64,000 nt of DNA, from contig JAQTNE010000003.1 of assembly GCA_028713975.1 (NCBI GenBank), positions 62,001-126,000 of the forward strand. Reading direction: 5' to 3'. This stretch comes from Sulfuricella sp. (GTDB lineage Bacteria; Pseudomonadota; Gammaproteobacteria; Burkholderiales; Sulfuricellaceae). The position numbers and the translations under genes were made by a program. The notes beneath the pieces are model-generated. The model was not told the DNA's origin and made no database searches. It was given only the letters and a program-made list of their open reading frames with translations. Shown one piece after another: positions 35,461 to 44,066 of this stretch; positions within the stretch are counted from its first letter, which is position 1; the number at the start of each line of letters is the position of its first letter.

Positions 35461-36101
35461 TTTTTGGCCCCTTTATTCTTGTCTTTTTCGGCTTTTTTCT
35501 GGGCTGCTTTTTGTGCGGTGAGTTCGTCTTCGTCGAGGTAGCGATAGGTTTTTGCCGTCGCGCTCATGATTAGCGCATGAGTGCCGGGCGTGATATTGAT
35601 GTCGCTGAGGGTGACGATACGCGGCAAACGGGATACGTCGCTGGTAAAGGCACCCAGGTCATGGTAGTTGCCGGTGACGCGAAGGGCAATGGGCCGTTCG
35701 GCATAAAAATCGGATAAGGTTTCCTTTTCGGCCGGCTTGAATAGCTCGAATTCCAGCCCTCGTCCGAGTCCGGCTTGATTGATGTCTGTCAGGAGCGCGT
35801 CCATTTCCGCCTTGTTGGGCAGTTGCTTGATCAGCGCGCCGAACGCCAGCTCAAGATCCTTGAGCTGGCTGCGGTAAGCATCCAGATTGACGGCTTGTTT
35901 CTTTTTCGCGAGGAAGGACTCGCGCAGTTGGGCTTCTTTTTGTTTCGCGGTGTCGAGTTCGGATAGCTGGTTTTGCCAGTCGAACCAGTAGCCGGCGAAA
36001 AGAATGAGCACGAACAGCGCGCACAGTGCGATGGCCTTCGGAACGGTCGGCCAGTTGCTGAAGTCATTCGGATTGAGCTTGCGGAAATCATCCAGATTCA
36101 T
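35457..36101 (-). CDS. pilO: Type IV pilus inner-membrane protein PilO
   Basis: 214 residues: short cytoplasmic N-terminus, one membrane helix (about 24-41, AIALCALFVLILFAGYWF), a periplasmic coiled coil (about 45-90) and a ferredoxin-like domain. The C-terminal tail is Lys-rich (AQKKAEKDKNKGAKK). Forms a heterodimer with PilN. Overlaps both neighbours by 4 bases. Confidence 0.95.
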   Translation of the reverse strand: MNLDDFRKLNPNDFSNWPTVPKAIALCALFVLILFAGYWFDWQNQLSELDTAKQKEAQLRESFLAKKKQAVNLDAYRSQLKDLELAFGALIKQLPNKAEMDALLTDINQAGLGRGLEFELFKPAEKETLSDFYAERPIALRVTGNYHDLGAFTSDVSRLPRIVTLSDINITPGTHALIMSATAKTYRYLDEDELTAQKAAQKKAEKDKNKGAKK

Positions 36102-36706
36102 GATGTTTTATCCCTGGATACCATACCGCTTTTCTTCGTATTTTTTCCTTTATCCATGTCCGGCACGGGTGGCGTGAGTTTTACATTCAAGGAAAATTCG
36201 TTGACCCGCAGATTGTTCACCGTGGCAGCCTTGACCTCGATCAAATTGGGAGATTGCAGCCAGGGAGAGGACTCCAGGTTGCGCATCAAGGTGGCTACCC
36301 GCGCATTGGATTGCGCATATCCTTGCAGGTTGATGTCGGAGCCGGTCTGTTTGATTGCCTTGAGGTATACGCCGTCCGGTAACTGACGTACCAGTTGGTC
36401 AAGCAGGTAAACAGCCGCGGCGCGATTGCTTTGCAGGGTTTCCACCACCTGCTTGCGGGCCAGCATGGCCTGGGTTTTTTCCTTGAGTATTTTAATTTCC
36501 GCGATCTGGCTATCGAGTTTTTTGATTTCCGCTTCCAGGTACTGGTTGCGTGCCCCCTGGTTTTCTACCTGGGCGCCAAGGACGGCATGAACCATGAATG
36601 CGGCGAGCAGACCCAGCACCGCGACGGCGCCGGCCAGAAAGGCGGCCTGGCGCTGGCGCGCGGCGCGCTTCTGTTCGCGATGGGGCAACAGGTTGATGCG
36701 GATCAT
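36098..36706 (-). CDS. pilN: Type IV pilus inner-membrane protein PilN
   Basis: About 202 residues from the ATG at 36706, which overlaps the pilM stop by 4 bases. The cytoplasmic N-terminus IRINLLPHRE is the conserved PilM-binding peptide; a membrane helix (about 22-42) and a coiled coil (about 45-85) follow. An in-frame extension upstream to 36883 lies inside pilM and has no family similarity, so it was rejected. Confidence 0.95.
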   Translation of the reverse strand: MIRINLLPHREQKRAARQRQAAFLAGAVAVLGLLAAFMVHAVLGAQVENQGARNQYLEAEIKKLDSQIAEIKILKEKTQAMLARKQVVETLQSNRAAAVYLLDQLVRQLPDGVYLKAIKQTGSDINLQGYAQSNARVATLMRNLESSPWLQSPNLIEVKAATVNNLRVNEFSLNVKLTPPVPDMDKGKNTKKSGMVSRDKTS

Positions 36707-37794
36707 GTATCGAATCTCCGCACGGCGAGCCCGCAAGCGGTCAACAATATTGGCGCATCCTGCGCCAGTTGGCGAGGTTTGATGCGCGCCGAAACCGCCA
36801 TGCCGGCGAAGGGATTGGCGATGGAAGTGGGAATTTGGGTGCGTTGGGAGACGGCTTCTTCCGCGCCAGGAATCATGGCGCATCCGCCCGCCAGCAGAAT
36901 TTGATCAACCCGGTTGAACTGGGTGGAGGAAAAGAAAAATTGCAAGGCTCGCGCCACTTCCAGTGCGAGAGTGTCCAAAAAAGGCTGCAATACTTCAGAT
37001 TGGTAATTTTCCGGCAGGCCGCCGTTGCGCTTGGCGATTTCCGCCTCTTCCATCGACAGGCCATAACGGCGCTGGATTTCCTGGGTCAACTGGTTTCCGC
37101 CGAAAGTCTGCTCGCGCAGGTAAACCGACTGGTTGTTGAGCAGTACGTTGACATGCATCATGGTGGAGCCGATATCGACGATGGCGACGGTCAGGTTTTT
37201 TCCGGCGTTGGGGAGTTGCGGGGCGATCAGTTCATAAGCGGTCTGGGCAGCGAAAGACTCGACATCCATGACCAGGGCTTTCAGTCCGGCTGATTCGACG
37301 GCGGCAACCCGGTCTTCGACCTTTTCCTTGCGTGAGGCCGCGATCAGGACTTCAACTTCCCCCTCGGCGTTTGGGGCGGGCCCGAGTACCTGAAAGTCCA
37401 GGTTGACCTCGTCCAGCGCGAAGGGAATATACTGGTTGGCTTCGCCTTCGACCTGAAGCTCCAGCTCGTTTTCTTCAAGTCCGGCCGGTACGACAATTTT
37501 TTTGGTGATGACGGCTGCCGCCGGCAGGGCCAAGGCGACATTTTTGGTGTGTGTTCCCATTTGGCGCCATGCGCGCTTGACGGCTTCCGCAACCATTTCG
37601 AGGTTGGTGATGTTGCCGTCTATAATCGCATCCCTTGCCAAAGGCTCGATGGTATAGCGCTCGATGCGGTACAACCCTTTGCCGGCGTCGCTGAGCTCGA
37701 CCATGGTAACGGACGAAGTGCTGATGTCGACGCCGATAAGCGGCGGGGACTTGGCTTGCAGGAAATCGAGATTCAGATGGAAGTCGAACTGCAC
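36703..37794 (-). CDS. pilM: Type IV pilus assembly protein PilM
   Basis: Actin-like cytoplasmic ATPase fold that binds the N-terminus of PilN. About 363 residues. Landmarks: PPLIGVDISTSSVTMVELS near the start (phosphate 1), VDIGSTMMHVNVL (phosphate 2) and LLAGGCAMIPGAEEAV (adenosine loop). The GTG at 37794 is chosen because AAGGA is 5 bases upstream; the frame continues upstream to 37833 without a better site. First gene of pilMNOPQ, divergent from mrcA. Confidence 0.93.
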   Translation of the reverse strand: MQFDFHLNLDFLQAKSPPLIGVDISTSSVTMVELSDAGKGLYRIERYTIEPLARDAIIDGNITNLEMVAEAVKRAWRQMGTHTKNVALALPAAAVITKKIVVPAGLEENELELQVEGEANQYIPFALDEVNLDFQVLGPAPNAEGEVEVLIAASRKEKVEDRVAAVESAGLKALVMDVESFAAQTAYELIAPQLPNAGKNLTVAIVDIGSTMMHVNVLLNNQSVYLREQTFGGNQLTQEIQRRYGLSMEEAEIAKRNGGLPENYQSEVLQPFLDTLALEVARALQFFFSSTQFNRVDQILLAGGCAMIPGAEEAVSQRTQIPTSIANPFAGMAVSARIKPRQLAQDAPILLTACGLAVRRFDT

Positions 37795-37835
37795 GAGTTT
37801 CCTTTTTGATGTTACCCGGTTGCGGGTGCGCACTA

Positions 37836-37865
37836 CGTATAATTTACATTAAATGCTAGCAACAA
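37836..37865 (-). promoter_or_regulatory. Possible sigma-70 promoter of pilMNOPQ
   Basis: On the minus strand TTGTTG (37860-37865) is followed after 18 bases by TATACG (37836-37841), about 40 bases upstream of the pilM GTG. The match is modest. Confidence 0.35.
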
Positions 37866-37899
37866 GTACTGAGTGTGTAAAGTAATTTTTTGGTAATTC

Positions 37900-37928
37900 T
37901 TTCTTGCCGAGCGAAGAACGCATATAAT
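37900..37928 (+). promoter_or_regulatory. Probable sigma-70 promoter of mrcA
   Basis: A perfect -10 TATAAT is at 37923-37928; TTTCTT at 37900-37905 is a weak -35 at 17-base spacing. Transcription would start near 37935, about 40 bases before the chosen mrcA ATG and after the alternative upstream start at 37890, which argues against that longer form. Confidence 0.55.
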
Positions 37929-37976
37929 CTCGGTCGCTTGGCTAATATTAATTGTCTGGATGCAGGGAAAAGTTTA

Positions 37977-40307
37977 ATGACCGCTCGTTGGTGGCGATAC
38001 CCGCTGTTGGTGTTTCTGGTATTGGGTTTTGTTGGTTTTGCCGCAGTAATGCTGGCGGGAATCCTGGCCTACCCTAATCTTCCCTCGCTGGAGGCTCTGA
38101 CCGATTACCGGCCAAAAATTCCCTTGCGGGTTTACACCGCAGAGGGCGCGTTGATCGGCGAGTTCGGCGAGGAGCGGCGCGCGCTGGTAAAAATCGATGC
38201 GGTTCCGAAACAGATGCGCCAGGCGATACTGGCTGCCGAAGATGACCGTTTTTATCACCATGGCGGGGTCGATTACCTGGGTGTCGCGCGCGCCGCTCTG
38301 GCCAACCTGACGGCGGGTGGCGCGCGCGAGGGCGCCAGCACCATCACGATGCAGGTTGCGCGTAACTTTTTTCTGTCCGGCGAAAAGACGCTGACGCGCA
38401 AATTCAGCGAAGCATTGCTGGCGTTAAAAATCGAGCATTACCTGTCCAAGGATCAAATTTTCGAGCTTTACGTCAATCAGATTTATCTGGGCCAGCGCGC
38501 TTATGGTTTTTCTGCCGCTGCCCAGACTTATTTTGGCCGCCCTCTCGATCAATTGAGCGTGGCAGAGATGGCAATGCTGGCCGGGCTACCCAAAGCGCCA
38601 TCCCGCTACAATCCGGTAATCAACCCGAAGCGGGCGAAGCTGCGGCAGCAGTATGTCCTGCGCCGGATGCATGATATTAAATACATCACCGATGCGGAAT
38701 ACCAGGCCGCTCTGGCGCAGCCGCTGGTGGTAAAGCGTGATATTCAGAATTCGGAAGTCAATGCGGATTTTGTCGCAGAAATGGTCAGGCGGGCCATGTT
38801 CGAGCGCTACCATGAAGCGATATACAGCAGCGGTATGAAGGTCTACACCACGTTGCACAAGGCGGATCAGGCGGCGGCTAACCTGGCGCTGCATCAGGGC
38901 GTTCTCGATTACGACCGGCGCCATGGCTACCGCGGGCCGGAAGGCTTTGTCGAATTGCCCGCCAACGCGCCAAATCTTGATGAGCTACTGGAAGATGCCG
39001 TTGCGGAACTGGATGAAAGCAATGGCCTGGTTCCCGCGGTTGTACTGGAGACCGGCTCAAAATACGTCAGGTGTTACCTCAAGGGCGGTGAAACCATCAG
39101 GATTGGCGGCGATGGCCTGAAGTTCGCGCAAAAAGCCCTGAGCGAGAATGCCAGCCCGAAAATCCGGCTGCGGCGGGGCGCACTGGTTCGCGTCCAGAAA
39201 GACGACAAGATCGGGTGGCAGATTTTACAGTTGCCGCAAGTCGAGGCGGCGCTGGTCTCGGTAGTGCCGCAGGATGGCGCGATCCGCGCGCTGGTCGGCG
39301 GGTTTGATTTTAACCGCAGCAAGTTCAATCACGTCACGCAGGCATGGCGTCAGCCGGGTTCGAGCTTCAAGCCGTTCATCTATTCTGCGGCGCTGGAGAA
39401 AGGCATGACCGCCGCGACCGTGATTAATGATGCCCCGATTGTGGTCGATGCGGCGCAAACCGGCGGCCAGGTCTGGGAGCCGAAAAATTACGAGGGCGAC
39501 TACTCCGGCCCGCTGCGGTTGCGTACCGCCCTGACCAAGTCCAAAAATCTGGTATCCATCCGCGTCCTGCAGGCCATCACGCCGCTGTATGCACAGGATT
39601 ATATTACCCGGTTTGGATTTTCTCCCGAGCAGCATCCGCCTTATCTCACCATGGCGCTGGGTGCGGGGTCGGTTACGCCGATGCAAATGGCGGCGGCTTA
39701 TTCCGTATTCGCTAACGGCGGCTACCGTCCGCAGCCCTACCTGATCGACCGGATTGTGGATGCCCGCGGCACCCTGCTGGCGCGGGCCAAACCCAAGCGT
39801 GCCGGTGAAGACGCTGAACGGGTGATTGATGCGCGCAATGCTTTTATCATGACCACCATCATGCGCGATGTGGTTCGGTTCGGCACCGGTGCGCGCGCCA
39901 TGCAGTTGAAACGCCAGGATCTCGCCGGCAAGACCGGTACCACCAACGACCAGGTGGATGCCTGGTTTACCGGGTTCAATGCGAAACTGGTGGCGATTGC
40001 CTGGATTGGCTTCGATCAACCCCGTTCCCTGGGCGGCGCTGAAACCGGCGCGCAGGCCGCGTTGCCGATCTGGATGTCCTATATGGGCAAGGTGTTGAAT
40101 GGCGTGCCGGAGGAAAGCCTGGAGGTGCCGGAAGGTGTGGTGACGGTCAAGATCAATGCACAGACCGGGCGCCGGGTTGCCGATGGGGGAGAGGGTATTC
40201 CAGAATATTTTTATCAGGAAAATATTCCGTCCGAGCAGTCCGGCGCGGGCGAAAGTTTCTTTGGCGGCGGCAAATCCGCGGAAGAGGTTAAAGACCAGTT
40301 GTTTTGA
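37977..40307 (+). CDS. mrcA: Penicillin-binding protein 1A (bifunctional transglycosylase/transpeptidase)
   Basis: Class A PBP that polymerises and cross-links peptidoglycan. About 776 residues from ATG 37977. Single N-terminal membrane anchor (about 10-35); GT51 domain with EDDRFYHHGGVD (catalytic Glu), STITMQVARNFFLS and NQIYLGQRAYGF at about 80-210; OB-like insertion; transpeptidase with SSFK (in QPGSSFKPFIYSA), SKN and KTGTTND. Divergent from pilMNOPQ, the usual arrangement in beta- and gammaproteobacteria. Confidence 0.96.
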   Translation: MTARWWRYPLLVFLVLGFVGFAAVMLAGILAYPNLPSLEALTDYRPKIPLRVYTAEGALIGEFGEERRALVKIDAVPKQMRQAILAAEDDRFYHHGGVDYLGVARAALANLTAGGAREGASTITMQVARNFFLSGEKTLTRKFSEALLALKIEHYLSKDQIFELYVNQIYLGQRAYGFSAAAQTYFGRPLDQLSVAEMAMLAGLPKAPSRYNPVINPKRAKLRQQYVLRRMHDIKYITDAEYQAALAQPLVVKRDIQNSEVNADFVAEMVRRAMFERYHEAIYSSGMKVYTTLHKADQAAANLALHQGVLDYDRRHGYRGPEGFVELPANAPNLDELLEDAVAELDESNGLVPAVVLETGSKYVRCYLKGGETIRIGGDGLKFAQKALSENASPKIRLRRGALVRVQKDDKIGWQILQLPQVEAALVSVVPQDGAIRALVGGFDFNRSKFNHVTQAWRQPGSSFKPFIYSAALEKGMTAATVINDAPIVVDAAQTGGQVWEPKNYEGDYSGPLRLRTALTKSKNLVSIRVLQAITPLYAQDYITRFGFSPEQHPPYLTMALGAGSVTPMQMAAAYSVFANGGYRPQPYLIDRIVDARGTLLARAKPKRAGEDAERVIDARNAFIMTTIMRDVVRFGTGARAMQLKRQDLAGKTGTTNDQVDAWFTGFNAKLVAIAWIGFDQPRSLGGAETGAQAALPIWMSYMGKVLNGVPEESLEVPEGVVTVKINAQTGRRVADGGEGIPEYFYQENIPSEQSGAGESFFGGGKSAEEVKDQLF

Positions 40308-40586
40308 ATCAGCGGGCCGTTTTTCCCTGTCCAGAGCGTCTGACGCAAAAATTTCATGCCGCCACTGAAGCGGGAAAAGGCGGCAGATCCCGCGCACGCA
40401 TCCGGACAAAAATCGCCGGATCGGATTCGCGCCAGGTAGGTCGAAACATTGCTAGAAGAGGGATAAAGTCTTTATACTTCGGCCTTGGCCGGAGCATCAG
40501 GCTTGCTTCCGGGTAACCGCTTCAAGGGTGTTATCGACCGCAATCATGATGTTTCCATTGTTTTTATTTTTTTGCGCTTTTTCACT
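40308..40586. other. Spacer between mrcA and the PilZ-protein gene
   Basis: 279 bases with no convincing gene. It contains a short imperfect hairpin around CTTCGGCC/GGCCGGAG (40476-40493). No strong promoter or terminator was recognised. Confidence 0.4.
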
Positions 40587-41357
40587 GTGAACCCATCCCA
40601 AGATACGCCGCAGAATCCATTTTCTTCTGCCGAAAACGATTACAGCAAATATTCGATCAACTGGAAAAAGGAGATTGTTTATCTGCTGCGCGCCATTATG
40701 GAAAAGGGCGGGCTGCTAAGCGCCCACTTCGATCACGGCAAAAATTTCATCCTGACGTCCATCGTCGGCATCAACGCGGATCGGGAAGAGGTGTTTCTGG
40801 ATTTCGGCGCCACCGAAGCGCTGAATCTGAGAATACTCGAGAGTGACAGGATTATTTTCGTTACCACCCATGACAAGGTGAGAGTCCAGTTCGTCGCCGA
40901 GCGGATCGAAAAAATCCGGTTCGAAGGCCGTGACGCCTTCAGGATCAAGCTCCCCGAGTCGCTGGTCAAGCTGCAGCGGCGAGGGTATTTCCGGGTGACA
41001 ACGCCGATCGCCAACCCGCTGAAATGTACTGTGTCGATTGAAAATGACCGCAAAATTGAGATGACGATCGTGGATATCAGCATCGGCGGCATCGGCGTGG
41101 CCCTGCCGCAGTGCGATATCGCATTTACACAGGGAATGGTTTTTCCCGGATGCCAACTGGTTTTGCCCGGCATTGGCAATATCGTGGGAACCCTGGAGAT
41201 CCGGAGCGTGTTTGACGTGACCTTGCGGAGCGGCCAGCCATCCAAGCGGGCCGGCTGTCAGCTTGTCGATTTGCCGGCAAACATGCAATCCATGATCCAG
41301 CGCTATATCATCAAGGTCGAGCGGGAAAGGCGATCCATGGAGCTGGATCGGCAGTAA
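40587..41357 (+). CDS. YcgR-family PilZ-domain protein
   Basis: About 257 residues if the GTG at 40587 is used; the frame is open upstream but lacks a ribosome binding site, so the start is uncertain. The N-terminal YcgR-type domain spans about 25-130 (NWKKEIVYLLRAIMEKGGLL), followed by a PilZ domain with the c-di-GMP motifs RRGYFRV (about 135-141) and DISIGGIGVALP. Members bind cyclic di-GMP and modulate flagellar or pilus motility. Neighbours are mrcA and, 1 base away and convergent, hemB. The GGDEF-EAL protein further along could set the c-di-GMP level it reads. Confidence 0.85.
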   Translation: MNPSQDTPQNPFSSAENDYSKYSINWKKEIVYLLRAIMEKGGLLSAHFDHGKNFILTSIVGINADREEVFLDFGATEALNLRILESDRIIFVTTHDKVRVQFVAERIEKIRFEGRDAFRIKLPESLVKLQRRGYFRVTTPIANPLKCTVSIENDRKIEMTIVDISIGGIGVALPQCDIAFTQGMVFPGCQLVLPGIGNIVGTLEIRSVFDVTLRSGQPSKRAGCQLVDLPANMQSMIQRYIIKVERERRSMELDRQ

Positions 41358-41358
41358 T

Positions 41359-42485
<1,127 letters not shown>

Positions 42486-42490
42486 ACGTG

Positions 42491-42598
42491 CAGATGATCC
42501 CCATCATCTCCCGCGTTCCTCCCTGAGCGGGTGCCTTAATCTCATTAAGGCGTTTTGCCCCCCGGGTTTACTCCCCTTTACCCGGGGGTTTTTTTATT
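42491..42598 (+). ncRNA. Candidate small regulatory RNA with four C-rich-loop hairpins (Spot 42/ErsA position)
   Basis: About 105 nt. Hairpin 1: AGATGAT/ATCATCT (42492-42509), loop CCCC. Hairpin 2: CCCGC/GCGGG (42510-42531), 12-base loop containing CCTCCC, an anti-Shine-Dalgarno word. Hairpin 3: GCCTTAAT/ATTAAGGC (42533-42551), loop CTC. Hairpin 4: CCCCCGGGT/ACCCGGGGG (42559-42588) with loop containing CTCCCC, then seven Ts: an intrinsic terminator. It is divergent from hemB and convergent with engB. Spot 42 in enterics and ErsA in Pseudomonas are encoded beside engB, and ErsA depends on the AlgU sigma factor; the same context and promoter type here suggest a functional counterpart. Sequence homology is not established. 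Confidence 0.72.
42559..42595 (+). terminator. Intrinsic terminator of the candidate small RNA
   Basis: Perfect 9-bp stem CCCCCGGGT (42559-42567) / ACCCGGGGG (42580-42588), 12-base loop, then TTTTTTT (42589-42595). The T tract is on the plus strand, which sets the direction of the RNA. The reverse strand lacks an equal tract, so engB transcription from the other side is less affected. Confidence 0.85.
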
Positions 42599-42629
42599 CC
42601 GCAAAGACTATCAACCTCGCTTCGCCGCG

Positions 42630-43256
42630 TCAATTCGCATCGATAACCGGCACCTCTTCCAGCCCGGCGGCCAGCCATTTGCCGATCGCTGTTTCCGCCT
42701 CCTCGATGCCGACCCGTTTCAGGCTGGAAAACAGTTGCACCGTGCAGTTCGGATAGGTGCGCTCGAGCTCCGCCCGTACGTTGCGCAAGGTCGCGGTGGC
42801 CTGTTGCTTGCTGAGTTTGTCCGCCTTGCTCAGCAGCACGTGCACCGGCTTGCAGGTGGGCAGAAACCAGTTGAGCATTTGCTGATCCAGCGGCGTGAGC
42901 GGATGGCGGGCGTCCATGATCAGCACCAGACCATATAAAGATTCCCGTTCCATCAGATAGCGGCTCAGCACGGTCTGCCAGTGCAGGCGCATGGCTTCCG
43001 GCACCTTGGCGTAGCCGTAGCCGGGAAGGTCGACCAGAAAACGCTGGTTGCCGAGGCTGAAAAAATTGATCAGTTGGGTGCGGCCCGGCGTTTTGCTGAC
43101 AAAGGCGAGGCGGTTGCGATTGGCCAGCGTATTGATGGCGCTTGATTTGCCGGAATTTGAACGACCGGCAAAGGCGATCTCGACGCCTTGCGGCGGAGGA
43201 AGGTCGGTGAGCTTGTCTGCCGAGATAAAAAACTGTGCTTCCTGAAATAATGCCAT
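42630..43256 (-). CDS. engB: Ribosome biogenesis GTP-binding protein EngB/YsxC/YihA
   Basis: TRAFAC-class GTPase needed for 50S assembly. 208 residues. G1 is GRSNSGKSS (about 30-38), G3 is [10 protein letters not shown]4 is LSKADKLS. Divergent from the cytochrome c4 gene, convergent with the candidate small RNA. Confidence 0.96.
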   Translation of the reverse strand: MALFQEAQFFISADKLTDLPPPQGVEIAFAGRSNSGKSSAINTLANRNRLAFVSKTPGRTQLINFFSLGNQRFLVDLPGYGYAKVPEAMRLHWQTVLSRYLMERESLYGLVLIMDARHPLTPLDQQMLNWFLPTCKPVHVLLSKADKLSKQQATATLRNVRAELERTYPNCTVQLFSSLKRVGIEEAETAIGKWLAAGLEEVPVIDAN

Positions 43257-43278
43257 TAAAAACCTCTTTTTTCTAAGT

Positions 43279-43306
43279 TTGGCATGATAAGACTTGTTGG
43301 TATAGA
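43279..43306 (+). promoter_or_regulatory. Promoter of the cytochrome c4 gene
   Basis: TTGGCA (43279-43284), 16-base spacer, TATAGA (43301-43306). It lies 55 bases before the ATG at 43361 and reads away from engB. A longer protein start at 43307 is excluded because it would overlap the -10 region. Confidence 0.65.
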
Positions 43307-43360
43307 ATGCCGAGTTATTTTTGTGTCAATTCATTTGATGTTACGGTTAAGGAGCGAGCA

Positions 43361-43981
43361 ATGAAACAGGCCATAGCGATGGTGGCAGTATTCGGTTTGA
43401 TGGCGGCCACGGGCGCCAACGCGGAAACAGCGGTCAAGGCCGATCCTGCAAAGGCACAACAGATCGTTTCGACGGTTTGCGTTGCTTGCCACGGCCTGGA
43501 CGGCAACAGCCCGGCTGCGGCCAACCCGAAGCTGGCATCCCAGCATGCGGAGTACATCAACAAGCAATTGACCGAATTCAAGTCTGGCGTGCGCATGAAC
43601 CCGATCATGATGGGCATGGCCGCCGGCCTTTCCCCGCAGGACATGAAAAATCTGGCCGCGCATTACAGTAGCCAGAAACTGGCGCCGACCGCCGCCAAGG
43701 ACAAGGCACTGGCTGAGCAGGGCGAAAAAATTTACCGCGGCGGCATCGCCGCGCTTGGCATCCCGGCCTGCACCGGCTGCCACGGCCCTACTGGCGCCGG
43801 CCTGCCGGCACAGTTTCCCCATCTGGCCGGCCAGCATGGCGAATACATCGAAGCCCAGCTGAAGACCTTCCGCACTTCCGAGCGCGCCAACGATCCCGGC
43901 AAAATGATGCAGATGATCGCCATGAAAATGTCGGATAAGGACATGAAGGCCGTCGCGGAATATATTACCGGGCTGCATTGA
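43361..43981 (+). CDS. Dihaem cytochrome c4-type protein
   Basis: 206 residues. Signal peptide about 1-21 (cleavage after ANA). Two haem c sites, CVACH at 40-44 and CTGCH at 137-141, sit in two similar halves joined by a linker near residue 110. Axial Met candidates lie in RMNPIMMGMA and GKMMQMIAMKM. Such proteins carry electrons in the periplasm to terminal oxidases. AAGGAG precedes the ATG. It is followed by its own terminator and by the System II cytochrome c assembly genes that would mature it. Confidence 0.93.
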   Translation: MKQAIAMVAVFGLMAATGANAETAVKADPAKAQQIVSTVCVACHGLDGNSPAAANPKLASQHAEYINKQLTEFKSGVRMNPIMMGMAAGLSPQDMKNLAAHYSSQKLAPTAAKDKALAEQGEKIYRGGIAALGIPACTGCHGPTGAGLPAQFPHLAGQHGEYIEAQLKTFRTSERANDPGKMMQMIAMKMSDKDMKAVAEYITGLH

Positions 43982-44031
43982 GACGAGTTGCACCTTAAAC
44001 TTGCCGTAAATCGGCGAGCGGAATGAAAACA

Positions 44032-44055
44032 GGGTGGCGCAAGTCACCCTTTTTT
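44032..44055 (+). terminator. Intrinsic terminator after cytochrome c4
   Basis: GGGTGGC and GTCACCC form a 7-bp stem (one G-T pair) with a GCAA tetraloop, followed by TTTTTT (44050-44055). It ends 12 bases before the resB ATG. Confidence 0.78.
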
Positions 44056-44066
44056 GTCAGTTGAAC

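Noticed and set aside
36098-36883. A longer pilN protein beginning at 36883
   Set aside because: The extra 59 residues lie inside pilM out of frame, and the conserved PilN N-terminus begins at 36706.
40308-40586. A possible cyclic di-GMP riboswitch upstream of the PilZ-protein gene
   Set aside because: The spacer has ACGCAAA-like and GGGTAACC-like words and a hairpin, but they are not in the order or spacing of a GEMM aptamer.
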